From contig NZ_NIXN01000001.1 of NCBI RefSeq assembly GCF_002807055.1, positions 930,001-994,000 of the forward strand: a stretch of DNA of 64,000 nucleotides, in the 5' to 3' direction. Below the pieces are notes generated by a model. It was not told where the DNA came from. It worked only from the letters and a program-made list of their open reading frames with translations, and did no database searches. Both the position numbers and the translations under genes were made by a program. This stretch comes from Confluentibacter citreus. GTDB taxonomy: Bacteria > Bacteroidota > Bacteroidia > Flavobacteriales > Flavobacteriaceae. Of the stretch, positions 18,923-28,013 are shown in pieces (within the stretch, counting starts at the first letter, position 1; every line of letters begins with the position of its first letter).

Positions 18923-20239
18923 ATGAACAGAAAGATATTAATCTGGTCTATTACTGCAGCACTTGCAGGTTTCTTATTTGGGTTTGACACCGTAGTTATC
19001 TCGGGCGCTGAAAAAAAACTACAACTGTTATGGGGTTCTTCCGATGTTTTCCATGGCATAGTTGTAATAGGTATGGCATTATGGGGTACCGTTGTAGGAG
19101 CCTTTTTTGGTGGAATTCCCACTAATAGAATAGGACGCAAAAATACCTTGATATGGATAGGCGTATTGTATACCATATCCGCAATAGGATCTGCTTTGGC
19201 CAATGACCCCATAACATTTGCGGCCTTTAGGTTTATTGGAGGACTGGGCGTAGGCGCATCAACCATTGCGGCACCAGCATATATTTCAGAAATAGCTCCC
19301 GCTAAAGACCGGGGTAAACTGGTAGGTCTATACCAGTTCAATATTGTACTCGGTATTCTTGTTGCATTTTTATCCAACTACCTATTAAATAATATTGGAG
19401 ACAACGCATGGCGTTGGATGCTAGGCGTTGAAGCATTTCCTGCCGCTATTTACACCCTATTTGCATTAACAATTCCAAAAAGCCCAAGATGGTTGCTTAC
19501 TAAGTTTAGAAACAGTGAAGCAAAGAGCGTCCTTCAAATCATCAATCCAGATCAAGACCCAGAAAAACTGATGTTAGAGATAAAGGATGAGATGGATAAT
19601 ACAGTGCCCAACGAGAACATTTTTTTAAAGAAGTATAGGTTTCCGTTAATCTTAGCATTCTTAATAGCTTTTTTTAATCAGTTGTCTGGAATCAATGCAT
19701 TGCTTTATTATGCACCCAGAATTTTAACGGAAGCAGGTCTTGAAGAAAGTTCCGCACTTTTAAGCAGTATAGGGGTAGGGGTTACCAACTTGATATTTAC
19801 ACTTTTAGGTATTTTTTTAATAGATAGATTAGGAAGGAAACAATTGATGTTTATCTGTTCTATTGGTTACATTATATCTTTATCATTGGTCTCAATGGCA
19901 TTTTTCTTTCATTGGGAAGGTAATTTTGTCCCCATCTTTTTGTTCATGTTCATAGCGGCACATGCCATTGGCCAGGGTACCGTAATTTGGGTGTTTATTT
20001 CAGAAATATTCCCTAATCATTTAAGGGGCTCTGGGCAATCATTTGGCAGTTCGGTCCATTGGGTTTTAGCCGCCATAGTGCCTTCTTTGGTTCCCGTTTT
20101 GTTTTCTACAATAGGCGCAGGCATGGTTTTTCTATTCTTTGCCTTTATGATGGGGCTCCAATTGCTGTTTGTGATTTTTATGATGCCAGAAACCAAAGGT
20201 ATATCCTTAGAAGTGTTAAGTAAAAAACTAATTAAATAA
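18923..20239 (+). CDS. MFS sugar porter, probable fructose transporter
   Basis: 438 aa with about twelve membrane helices. Sugar porter signatures are visible: 'GFLFGFDTVVISGA' in the first helix, 'NRIGRK' in the helix 2-3 loop, 'YISEIAPAKDRGKLVG', 'NQLSGINALLYYAPRI' in helix 7, 'DRLGRK', and 'PETKG' at the end of the last helix. It should import a monosaccharide by proton symport across the inner membrane. First gene of the locus after the sensor, 10 bp before the GH32 gene; in this context fructose is the most likely substrate. The substrate is inferred from context. Confidence 0.93.
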   Translation: MNRKILIWSITAALAGFLFGFDTVVISGAEKKLQLLWGSSDVFHGIVVIGMALWGTVVGAFFGGIPTNRIGRKNTLIWIGVLYTISAIGSALANDPITFAAFRFIGGLGVGASTIAAPAYISEIAPAKDRGKLVGLYQFNIVLGILVAFLSNYLLNNIGDNAWRWMLGVEAFPAAIYTLFALTIPKSPRWLLTKFRNSEAKSVLQIINPDQDPEKLMLEIKDEMDNTVPNENIFLKKYRFPLILAFLIAFFNQLSGINALLYYAPRILTEAGLEESSALLSSIGVGVTNLIFTLLGIFLIDRLGRKQLMFICSIGYIISLSLVSMAFFFHWEGNFVPIFLFMFIAAHAIGQGTVIWVFISEIFPNHLRGSGQSFGSSVHWVLAAIVPSLVPVLFSTIGAGMVFLFFAFMMGLQLLFVIFMMPETKGISLEVLSKKLIK

Positions 20240-20249
20240 GATAAATAAA

Positions 20250-21866
20250 ATGAAAACCTTAAGAAAAACGAGTCTAGTTTCAATGCTTATAGCTTTATCC
20301 TTTCTGATTGGTTGCAAGGATAAAGTCCAAAGCAATCAAGATGTTGATGAATCTGTAAATGTATCTTATACGGAAGAAGACCTATACCGTCCGAGCCTTC
20401 ATTTTACTCCTAAAGAGGCATGGATGAATGATCCTAATGGTATGTTTTACTATAACGGTTATTACCATTTATATTTTCAACATTACCCTGATGGAAATGT
20501 TTGGGGACCCATGCATTGGGGGCATGCTATTAGTACAGATATGGTCACTTGGAAAGAAATGCCCATAGCCATATTCCCAGATGAAAAAGGCTATATTTTT
20601 TCGGGAAGTGCCGTGGTAGATGTTAACAATACCTCAGGATTTGGTAAAGGTGGGGGACAACCTATAATTGCCATGTTTACTTACCATGATGTGGAGGGAG
20701 AAAAAGCAGGTAAAACAAATTATCAATCTCAGGCCATAGCATACTCCTTAGATGAAGGTCAAACCTTTACCAAATATTCTGGTAATCCGGTCATTAAAAA
20801 CCCAGACATTAAAGATTTTAGAGACCCAAAAATTGTTTGGGATTCCATACACGAAAAATGGCTCATGGTATTGGCGGCTGGTCAAAAAATTATGTTCTAT
20901 AGTTCATCAAACTTAAAAGATTGGAAATTGGAATCCGATTTTGGAGATGGTATAGGTGCACATGGAGGTGTTTGGGAATGTCCGGATTTTTTTCCAATGG
21001 TAGTTCAAGGAACAGATGAAATAAAATGGGTGTTGTTGGTTAGTATCAATCCAGGTGGCCCAAATGGAGGTAGCGCTACTCAATATTTTGTGGGCGATTT
21101 TGATGGTAAACAATTTACAATTGACCCATCATTTGAAAAAGATTTAAATAGTTCTGAACACAAATCGATATGGATTGATTACGGAAGAGATAATTATGCG
21201 GGAGTAACTTGGGCAAATATACCAGATACCGATGGCAGAAAACTATTCATGGGATGGATGTCTAATTGGCATTATGCACAAGATGTTCCCACCGAAACAT
21301 GGAGAAGTGCCATGACGGTTGCAAGAGAAGTTGAACTTAAAAAAAATGAGACTGGTTATAGATTGTTATCTAAACCAATAAAAGAACTAACCAATTATAG
21401 AAGCACAAAATATAAAAAGGAAAATGTTGCTATTAAAGGTGATACAAAAATTATAGCTTCTGATGATATTGATTTAGCAAGCGCTGAAGTAAATTTTAAT
21501 ATTTCAGATTTAAAAGATAAAGGCTTCACTTTTAAACTCACCAATAAAGAAGGCGACACTTTAGCTTTTGGATATAATAACAGCGATGAAAGCTTTTTTG
21601 TAGACAGAAGGAAATCCGGCAAAACAGATTTTTCCGAAAAGTTTGCTAGCCATGTTTCCAAGGCTAAAAGAACTTCATTAAATCCAGATTTAACGGGAAC
21701 CATTATTCTCGATAAAACATCCATAGAGCTATTTTTTGACAATGGCGAAACAGTCATGACAGAAATATTTTTCCCGAACTCACCATTCGATAAACTAAGT
21801 ATTGAACCTAATGACCAAGAATTTGTTCTTGGCAACATTGAAATCCACAAACTAAATATTAACTAA
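20250..21866 (+). CDS. GH32 fructan hydrolase lipoprotein (levanase/inulinase/sucrase type)
   Basis: 538 aa. A lipobox (FLIGC, Cys22) marks it as a lipoprotein. The five-blade propeller domain carries the three GH32 acid motifs: W58-M-N-D-P-N-G64 with nucleophile Asp61, 'FRDP' with Asp192 stabilising the transition state, and W242-E-C-P-D246 with Glu243 as acid/base. A C-terminal beta-sandwich follows (from about residue 375). It should release fructose from beta-fructans or sucrose at the cell surface or in the periplasm. Whether it prefers levan, inulin or short fructo-oligosaccharides cannot be told from sequence. It sits between the sugar porter and susC. Confidence 0.95.
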   Translation: MKTLRKTSLVSMLIALSFLIGCKDKVQSNQDVDESVNVSYTEEDLYRPSLHFTPKEAWMNDPNGMFYYNGYYHLYFQHYPDGNVWGPMHWGHAISTDMVTWKEMPIAIFPDEKGYIFSGSAVVDVNNTSGFGKGGGQPIIAMFTYHDVEGEKAGKTNYQSQAIAYSLDEGQTFTKYSGNPVIKNPDIKDFRDPKIVWDSIHEKWLMVLAAGQKIMFYSSSNLKDWKLESDFGDGIGAHGGVWECPDFFPMVVQGTDEIKWVLLVSINPGGPNGGSATQYFVGDFDGKQFTIDPSFEKDLNSSEHKSIWIDYGRDNYAGVTWANIPDTDGRKLFMGWMSNWHYAQDVPTETWRSAMTVAREVELKKNETGYRLLSKPIKELTNYRSTKYKKENVAIKGDTKIIASDDIDLASAEVNFNISDLKDKGFTFKLTNKEGDTLAFGYNNSDESFFVDRRKSGKTDFSEKFASHVSKAKRTSLNPDLTGTIILDKTSIELFFDNGETVMTEIFFPNSPFDKLSIEPNDQEFVLGNIEIHKLNIN

Positions 21867-21877
21867 ATTGATTTATT

Positions 21878-24800
21878 ATGAAATTAAAAAAACTTTTATT
21901 TCTGCCCGTATTTGCTTTCATAAGCATCTGGGCACAAGCACAGGTAAGTGGTACTGTTACCTCCCAAGAAGATGGGATGCCTTTACCCGGTGTGTCGGTA
22001 ATCGTATCGGGAACAACTCAAGGTACCGCTACAGATTTTGATGGAAATTATGTGCTTGAAAATGTTGATGAAAATGCAACATTAGTTTTTAGTTACGTAG
22101 GTTTCCAAACGCAACTAATAGAAATTAGTGGACGTTCTGTAATAAACGTTGTGATGTTAGTAGATGCTGCAGCACTAGATGAAATTATTGTTACCGGATA
22201 TTCCAGAGAAAGAAAAGTAGACGTAACGGGGGCAATTACGGTTGTAGAGTTAGGTCCAGCTGAAGGTGCTACTTTAAGTTCAGGTAGTGCTATACAAGGA
22301 TTACAAGGTCGGGTGCCAGGGTTGTTTATTGAAAAGAGTGGAGACCCAACAGGAACTAGTAATAGAATTTTAATTCGTGGAGCCACAACTTTGGGTAACA
22401 ACGATCCGCTTTATGTAATAGACGGCGTACCAACTGTAAGACAAGAGGTTTTTTCGAGTATAAATCCTAGTGCCATAGAATCTGTTCAAGTATTAAAAGA
22501 TGCTTCTGCTTCCTCATTGTATGGAGCACGAGCAGGCAATGGTGTTATTATTGTCACTACAAAAAATAGTGCAAAAGCAGCAGGAGGAGAAAAATTTAAT
22601 GTCGCTATAAATTCCAACGTGTCAATGCTATCAGAGAAAAAACAGCGCTATGATATGTTAAATGCACAACAAAGAGGTCAAGCCATTTGGCAAGCATCAG
22701 TTAACGATGGAGCAGATCCTAATGCGGGTTATGGAGAGATTTATAATTTTGATTGGAATGGCGATTTTAATAATCCAGTCTTAAATAGTGTTTCCGTTCA
22801 ACCTTTTGTGGGTGGCGATTCAACTGTGCCCGTTGGAGACACCGATTGGCAAGATGAACTTTATCAAACAGGCTATGTTTCTAATAATGAAATCTCAATT
22901 TCTGGTGGTACCGATAATTCATTTCATTTATTAAATATCGGGCATTTAAAAAATACAGGTATTTTAAAATTCACAGGATATGAAAGGATTACAGCAAAAT
23001 TAAATTCTAATTTTAATTTATTTGATAATAGACTGAGAATAGGTGTAAATACACAATTTTCAACTTCCGATGAAACGTTAGCATCTCGAGATGTTGGTAG
23101 TGCGCCTACCCCAGGTCTGGGCATTACTTTGGCACCTACTATACCAGTATATGATGCTAATGGAAATTATGCAGGGCCATTAGGAGCCGGTTACTCTGAT
23201 AGAAATAATCCAGTTTTGATGCAGGATTTAAATAAGTGGGACAATACGGATAGAACAAACATCTTTGGTAATATCTATGCAGAGTTTGACATCATTGAAA
23301 ACTTAACGTTTAGAACAAGTTTAGGTCTTGATTTCGGCGATTATAAAAAAAGAGATATTGAGCGAAGAGTCAGCAATGGGTTTATAACACGAGGTGATAA
23401 TAGACTTATAGAAAACACTAATAAATTTACAAGTTTTGTATTTACTAATACATTGAACTATCAATTAGAACTTGGTGATGACCATAAAATAGGTGTTTTA
23501 TTAGGTGCAGAATCAATAAAAGATGATTTTGCAAGTGTTAATGCCTCAGCAAATACTTTTGCAGTGGAAACAGAATCTTTTTTCCAGTTAAATGCTGCAA
23601 CAGGGGCACGTACAAATAGTGGGTCATCAACCGGAAGTAGATTGTTGTCACAGTTTGGTAAATTAAACTATGCATTTCAAGACAGGTATTTAGCATCTTT
23701 AACACTACGTAGAGATGGGTCATCAAGATTTGGTGCAGATAATAGATATGGGATTTTTCCAGCGGTTACAGTTGGTTGGAGAATTGATAATGAAGAGTTT
23801 TGGAAAGATAATGATATTGTAAGCTCATTAAAATTTAGAGCGGGTTACGGAGAAGTAGGTAACCAATCAATTGGAGATGTAGCTCGTTTTGGTTTATTTG
23901 AATCTAGATATGGACCAAACCAAAATCAATTCGTTCCAGACTTTTTTAATATCTATTATAATGTAGGAACTGCTTATGATTTGTCTGGTATCAATACAGG
24001 TAACTTACCTTCTGGCTTTGTTTCTATACAGGCAGCAAATTCGGCATTAAAATGGGAAACCACAAAGGAATTGAATCTTGGTGTTGATTTTACGTTATTT
24101 AATAATAATGTGGTAGGGTCTTTTGATTATTTTACGAGAGAAACTAGTGATATCTTAACAACGCCACCAATTGCATCAGTAGTTGGTGAAGGGCAACAAA
24201 GAGTATTAAATGGAGCCACAACAGAAACCAAAGGTTGGGAATTATCTTTAGGATATTCTAAAACGTTCAATAACGGTCTGTCCATGACGGTATCTACTAA
24301 TTTCGGCGCTTTTAAAGACGAGATTACTCAATTACCAGAAGAGGTAGTATCATCTTATCCTGGTACTGTAGATAATTCTATTATTGGTCATTCTCAATTC
24401 TCAATTTTCGGTTATAGAACAGCAGGGTTATTTCAAAGTCAAGCAGATATCGATGCAAGTCCCACACAAATTGCTGCTAGACCTGGAGGTTTAAAATTCC
24501 AAGATTTAGATGGTAATGGTAGCATAGGTCCAGAAGATAGAGACTTTTTAGGAACAACGTTGCCAGACTTAGAGTATGGTATTCGTATTGATTTAAACTA
24601 CAAGAACTTTGATCTTTCTGTATTTGGGTCAGGGGTAGCTGGAAGAATAGGACAAGACCCTTACATATTCTGGAATAATTTTGTACAAGGTAGAGAGAAT
24701 GCTGGACTTGGCGTGTTAGATGCATGGACCCCTAACAACACAGGGTCTTCAATTCCATCTTTGTCATTAGCGTTTAATGATTTAAGGACTTCCGATTATT

Positions 24801-25033
24801 TATTCAGAAAAAATTCTTATTTCAAAATTAGAAACTTACAATTAGGTTATTCGTTCCCCGAAGAAATGATAAGCAAATGGGCTGGAATGACAGGATTGAG
24901 ACTTTACTTTCAAGGTGAAAACTTATTTTGGTTTACACCAAAAGATTATATAGGTGCAGACCCAGAGCGAACTAATGTAGATAATATTCCTGTTCCAACA
25001 ACACTGTCACTTGGGCTAAACATAAACTTTTAA
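21878..25033 (+). CDS. SusC-family TonB-dependent fructan transporter
   Basis: 1051 aa. Signal peptide (1-21, ending 'AQA'), a carboxypeptidase-regulatory-like domain (about 22-98), a TonB box-like 'DEIIVTGYS' (101-109), the plug domain with the SusC motif 'SLYGARAGNGVIIVTTK', then a 22-strand-type barrel to the C-terminal 'LSLGLNINF' with its terminal Phe. SusC proteins pair with SusD to import oligosaccharides, powered by TonB. It lies 11 bp after the GH32 gene and 12 bp before the SusD start. Two tonB genes lie in this window at 41-43 kb, though not linked to the locus. Confidence 0.96.
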   Translation: MKLKKLLFLPVFAFISIWAQAQVSGTVTSQEDGMPLPGVSVIVSGTTQGTATDFDGNYVLENVDENATLVFSYVGFQTQLIEISGRSVINVVMLVDAAALDEIIVTGYSRERKVDVTGAITVVELGPAEGATLSSGSAIQGLQGRVPGLFIEKSGDPTGTSNRILIRGATTLGNNDPLYVIDGVPTVRQEVFSSINPSAIESVQVLKDASASSLYGARAGNGVIIVTTKNSAKAAGGEKFNVAINSNVSMLSEKKQRYDMLNAQQRGQAIWQASVNDGADPNAGYGEIYNFDWNGDFNNPVLNSVSVQPFVGGDSTVPVGDTDWQDELYQTGYVSNNEISISGGTDNSFHLLNIGHLKNTGILKFTGYERITAKLNSNFNLFDNRLRIGVNTQFSTSDETLASRDVGSAPTPGLGITLAPTIPVYDANGNYAGPLGAGYSDRNNPVLMQDLNKWDNTDRTNIFGNIYAEFDIIENLTFRTSLGLDFGDYKKRDIERRVSNGFITRGDNRLIENTNKFTSFVFTNTLNYQLELGDDHKIGVLLGAESIKDDFASVNASANTFAVETESFFQLNAATGARTNSGSSTGSRLLSQFGKLNYAFQDRYLASLTLRRDGSSRFGADNRYGIFPAVTVGWRIDNEEFWKDNDIVSSLKFRAGYGEVGNQSIGDVARFGLFESRYGPNQNQFVPDFFNIYYNVGTAYDLSGINTGNLPSGFVSIQAANSALKWETTKELNLGVDFTLFNNNVVGSFDYFTRETSDILTTPPIASVVGEGQQRVLNGATTETKGWELSLGYSKTFNNGLSMTVSTNFGAFKDEITQLPEEVVSSYPGTVDNSIIGHSQFSIFGYRTAGLFQSQADIDASPTQIAARPGGLKFQDLDGNGSIGPEDRDFLGTTLPDLEYGIRIDLNYKNFDLSVFGSGVAGRIGQDPYIFWNNFVQGRENAGLGVLDAWTPNNTGSSIPSLSLAFNDLRTSDYLFRKNSYFKIRNLQLGYSFPEEMISKWAGMTGLRLYFQGENLFWFTPKDYIGADPERTNVDNIPVPTTLSLGLNINF

Positions 25034-25045
25034 AAATTGAAAAAC

Positions 25046-26794
25046 ATGAAAAATATAAAAACATTTTTATTTGGAATTATGGCAGCGTTTGTTGTTGTAA
25101 GTTGTTCCAAAGATTTTTTAGAATACGAACCAGAAGGGGTATTGTCTAATGAAAACGTGGCAACTGCAGAAAATGCTGAAGCACTTGTGGTAGCTGCTTA
25201 TGCTGGTATTGCTAACGATGAAATGGTTGGTCCATTAACGCATATGTGGGTATTTGGAAGTGTACGATCTGATGACGCCTATAAAGGTGGTGGTGGTCGC
25301 GGAGACGTTGATATTATTGATCGTTACGAACAATACAACTTAACTATTGCAGACGATCCATCAGACTGGATGGGGCCAAGAACTTGGACAAACTATTACA
25401 AAGCCATATCTAGAGCTAATTTTGCATTATCAGTAATCAATGAGATTCCTGATGCAGATTATGCAGACAAAACTTTAAGACAAGCTGAACTACGTTTTTT
25501 AAGAGCACATTCTCATTTCATACTTAAATTGTTATTCAAAAAAATACCTTACATAACCGAAGGTTTGTCTCAAGAAGAACTTTTACAAATTTCGAATGAT
25601 GTTGAGAATGATGCTTTATGGAATACCATTGCTGATGATTTCTTATTTGCATACAACAATTTACCACAAGCTCAAGATCAAGTTGGTAGAGCCGATAAAA
25701 ATGCAGCAGCAGCTTATTTAGCCAAGTTGCGTTTGTATCAAGCTTATGAGCAAAACGATACACATCAGGTAACTAATATCAATGCAATAAGATTACAAGA
25801 AGTGATTGATTATGCCGATGACGTTACAGGAGCTTTAGAAGCAGACTATGGAAATAATTTTTTAGATGGATTTGATAATGGTTCAGAATCTATTTGGGCT
25901 GCACAGTTTTCAATAAACGACGGAACAGTAGTAAGTAGGGTAAGTTTTGTTACAGGATTAAATTCGCCTCACGGAACTGGGTTATATGGTTGCTGTGGTT
26001 TTCACTTAGCGAGTCATAATATGGTAAATGCATTCAAAACCGATATTATTACTGGGTTGCCTTTATTAGATACGTTTAATAATAGCAATATTTTTAATGT
26101 TGTTGATGGCAATGGTGAAACACCTTTAGCGCCTGGAATTACTTTAGATCCAAGAATTGATCATACCGTTGGAATACCTGGTCGTCCGTTTAAATACCGA
26201 AATACAGTAAATACATCAGGAGATATGATTTACAATTTCACTTGGGCAAGAGACCCAGGGGTGTATGGTTATTTTGGGAATATGAAAGAGCAACAAGCAC
26301 CAGATTGTTCATGCTACGTAAAAGAAGGCCCCTTTGTAGGCACTTCTAAAAATGTTGATTTTATACGTTATGCCGATGTGTTATTGTTTAAAGCAGAAGC
26401 ATTAATTCAATTAAATCAAGTTGATGCTGGTGTCACAATTATTAATCAAATTAGAACACGTGCAGCAGCAAGTACTCAAAGACAAATTGATGCAGGGGCT
26501 TCAAATGTATATAATGTTGGGATGTACCCCATGGGAATGTCTAAAGCAGATGCGTTTAAAGCGTTAATGTTTGAAAGAAGATTGGAGTTTGGTATGGAAG
26601 GACCAAGATTCTTTGATTTAGTAAGATGGGGCATGGCAGAGCCTGTACTTAATGCATATTTGTCAGTTGAAAAAACAAGAAAAGATTTTCTTGCTAATGC
26701 TCAGTTTACTGCAGGACGCGATGAGTATTACCCAATTCCACAAAGAGAGATTGATTTTACAGGAGGCTTATATAAGCAAAACCCTGGATATTAA
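25046..26794 (+). CDS. SusD/RagB-family glycan-binding lipoprotein
   Basis: 582 aa from the ATG at 25046; a TTG nine bases upstream would only add 'MKN'. The lipobox VVVSC puts the lipidated Cys at residue 20. The rest is the all-helical SusD fold: 'NYYKAISRANFALSVI', 'LRQAELRFLRAHSHF', and the C-terminal 'FERRLEFGMEGPRFFDLVRWG' region (only its ends are diagnostic). It forms the lid of the SusC transporter at the cell surface and binds the fructan. No SusE/SusF-like gene follows; the next feature is a large palindrome and then the fructokinase. Confidence 0.95.
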   Translation: MKNIKTFLFGIMAAFVVVSCSKDFLEYEPEGVLSNENVATAENAEALVVAAYAGIANDEMVGPLTHMWVFGSVRSDDAYKGGGGRGDVDIIDRYEQYNLTIADDPSDWMGPRTWTNYYKAISRANFALSVINEIPDADYADKTLRQAELRFLRAHSHFILKLLFKKIPYITEGLSQEELLQISNDVENDALWNTIADDFLFAYNNLPQAQDQVGRADKNAAAAYLAKLRLYQAYEQNDTHQVTNINAIRLQEVIDYADDVTGALEADYGNNFLDGFDNGSESIWAAQFSINDGTVVSRVSFVTGLNSPHGTGLYGCCGFHLASHNMVNAFKTDIITGLPLLDTFNNSNIFNVVDGNGETPLAPGITLDPRIDHTVGIPGRPFKYRNTVNTSGDMIYNFTWARDPGVYGYFGNMKEQQAPDCSCYVKEGPFVGTSKNVDFIRYADVLLFKAEALIQLNQVDAGVTIINQIRTRAAASTQRQIDAGASNVYNVGMYPMGMSKADAFKALMFERRLEFGMEGPRFFDLVRWGMAEPVLNAYLSVEKTRKDFLANAQFTAGRDEYYPIPQREIDFTGGLYKQNPGY

Positions 26795-26841
26795 TTTTAA
26801 TTATAAAATTTTTTTAGTTTTTTGAGTTGGTTTTTTTTAAA

Positions 26842-26873
26842 TTAAGAGGGTGTTTAATTAAACACCCTCTTAA
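26842..26873. repeat. Perfect 32-nt palindrome between susD and the fructokinase
   Basis: A perfect 16-bp inverted repeat without spacer (arms TTAAGAGGGTGTTTAA and its complement). The downstream side lacks a T-run, so it is not a standard terminator; a T8 run lies before it (26831-26838). Parts of it can pair with repeats further down (see 26885-26937). It may process or attenuate the susCD message ahead of the kinase gene, or bind a dimeric protein. Confidence 0.75.
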
Positions 26874-26884
26874 ACTTTCAAATG

Positions 26885-26937
26885 AAACACCCAAGAGGAT
26901 AGTATTCGCACATACGAGAATGATTGTTAAGGGTGTT
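26885..26937 (+). promoter_or_regulatory. Possible alternative RNA structure in the fructokinase leader
   Basis: AACACCC (26886-26892) can pair with GGGTGTT (26931-26937), enclosing a smaller imperfect hairpin (ATTCG...CGAGAAT around 26904-26920). The same 7-mers are the arms of the palindrome just upstream (26842-26873), so the two structures compete. This suggests an attenuator-like leader for the fructokinase; it is based on pairing only. Confidence 0.35.
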
Positions 26938-26981
26938 CTATCTGTCAATTAAAAACAAGAATAATAAACAGATGAAATAAT

Positions 26982-27872
26982 ATGTCTAAAATAACGTGTT
27001 TTGGAGAAGTGTTGTGGGATGTATTTCCTACTCATAAAAAAATAGGTGGAGCGCCTTTAAATGTTGCTAATAGATTGCAAGCATTAGGGAATAATGTTAC
27101 AATGATTAGCGCTATAGGTCAAGGTAAAAGTGGCGCTGAATTGCTTCAATATATTAAGGATGTAGGCATTGATGCCAGTTGTATTCAAGTACATAATGAG
27201 TACAAAACAGGTAAAGTAAAAGTCATGCTGAATGAAAAAGGGTCAGCTTCTTATGATATTAAATATCCAAGGGCTTGGGATAAAATAAGGTTAACAGAAA
27301 TAAACAAAGCCGCTGTTAAAAATTCGGATGCTTTTGTTTTTGGAAGCCTTGCAGCAAGGGACGAAAGTTCCAGAGGCACATTGTACAAGCTCATAGAACT
27401 TGCCAAATACAAAATTTTTGACCTTAATTTAAGGTCGCCATACTACACTAAAGAGGTGTTGGTTCATTTAATGAACAACGCAGATTTTATAAAATTCAAT
27501 GATGATGAACTTTATGAAGTGAGCAAGGTAATGGGGTCTAAGTATAATTCATTAGAGCAAAACTTAATGTACATTTCTAACAAAACAAATACGAAACATA
27601 TTTGTGTGACTAAAGGACACCACGGAGCGGTGTTATTATACAATGATAAACTTTATTACAATAGTGGCTTTTTAATAAAAGTAATTGATACTGTAGGTGC
27701 TGGTGATTCTTTTTTAGGTGCTTTAATAAGTCAACTGCTTAATAAGGTGAACCCCCAAGAGGCCATAGATTTTGCTTGTGCCGTTGGGGCAATGGTCGCT
27801 CAAAATGAAGGAGCTAATCCTGTGTTGTTAAAGTCGGATATTGATGCATTTATAAATCCATATCAAGTATAA
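26982..27872 (+). CDS. PfkB-family fructokinase
   Basis: 296 aa, the normal length for sugar kinases of this family. N-terminal signature 'IGGAPLNVANRLQALG' (21-36) and C-terminal signature 'DTVGAGDSFLGAL' with catalytic Asp242. It would phosphorylate fructose with ATP after uptake, completing the route from fructan to fructose phosphate. Specificity for fructose is inferred from the locus. The 187-bp gap from susD contains palindromes, so it may be expressed separately from susCD. Confidence 0.92.
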   Translation: MSKITCFGEVLWDVFPTHKKIGGAPLNVANRLQALGNNVTMISAIGQGKSGAELLQYIKDVGIDASCIQVHNEYKTGKVKVMLNEKGSASYDIKYPRAWDKIRLTEINKAAVKNSDAFVFGSLAARDESSRGTLYKLIELAKYKIFDLNLRSPYYTKEVLVHLMNNADFIKFNDDELYEVSKVMGSKYNSLEQNLMYISNKTNTKHICVTKGHHGAVLLYNDKLYYNSGFLIKVIDTVGAGDSFLGALISQLLNKVNPQEAIDFACAVGAMVAQNEGANPVLLKSDIDAFINPYQV

Positions 27873-27907
27873 AGTTATTAAAAATAAAATTCGCTAATAA
27901 TTTATAG

Positions 27908-27938
27908 TGGTTTTTTGCTTGGTTCAATAGAAAAACCA
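27908..27938. terminator. Possible bidirectional hairpin between convergent genes
   Basis: TGGTTTTT (27908-27915) and AAAAACCA (27931-27938) form an AT-rich 8-bp stem between the convergent fructokinase and POTRA-protein genes. The stem is weak and the loop long (15 nt), so this is a tentative call. Confidence 0.3.
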
Positions 27939-28013
27939 AACATCATCATCAAATACTCAAAATAGACTTCAGAGATTAAAAAGAAACATCAATTTTGTTA
28001 AAAAAATAGTATT

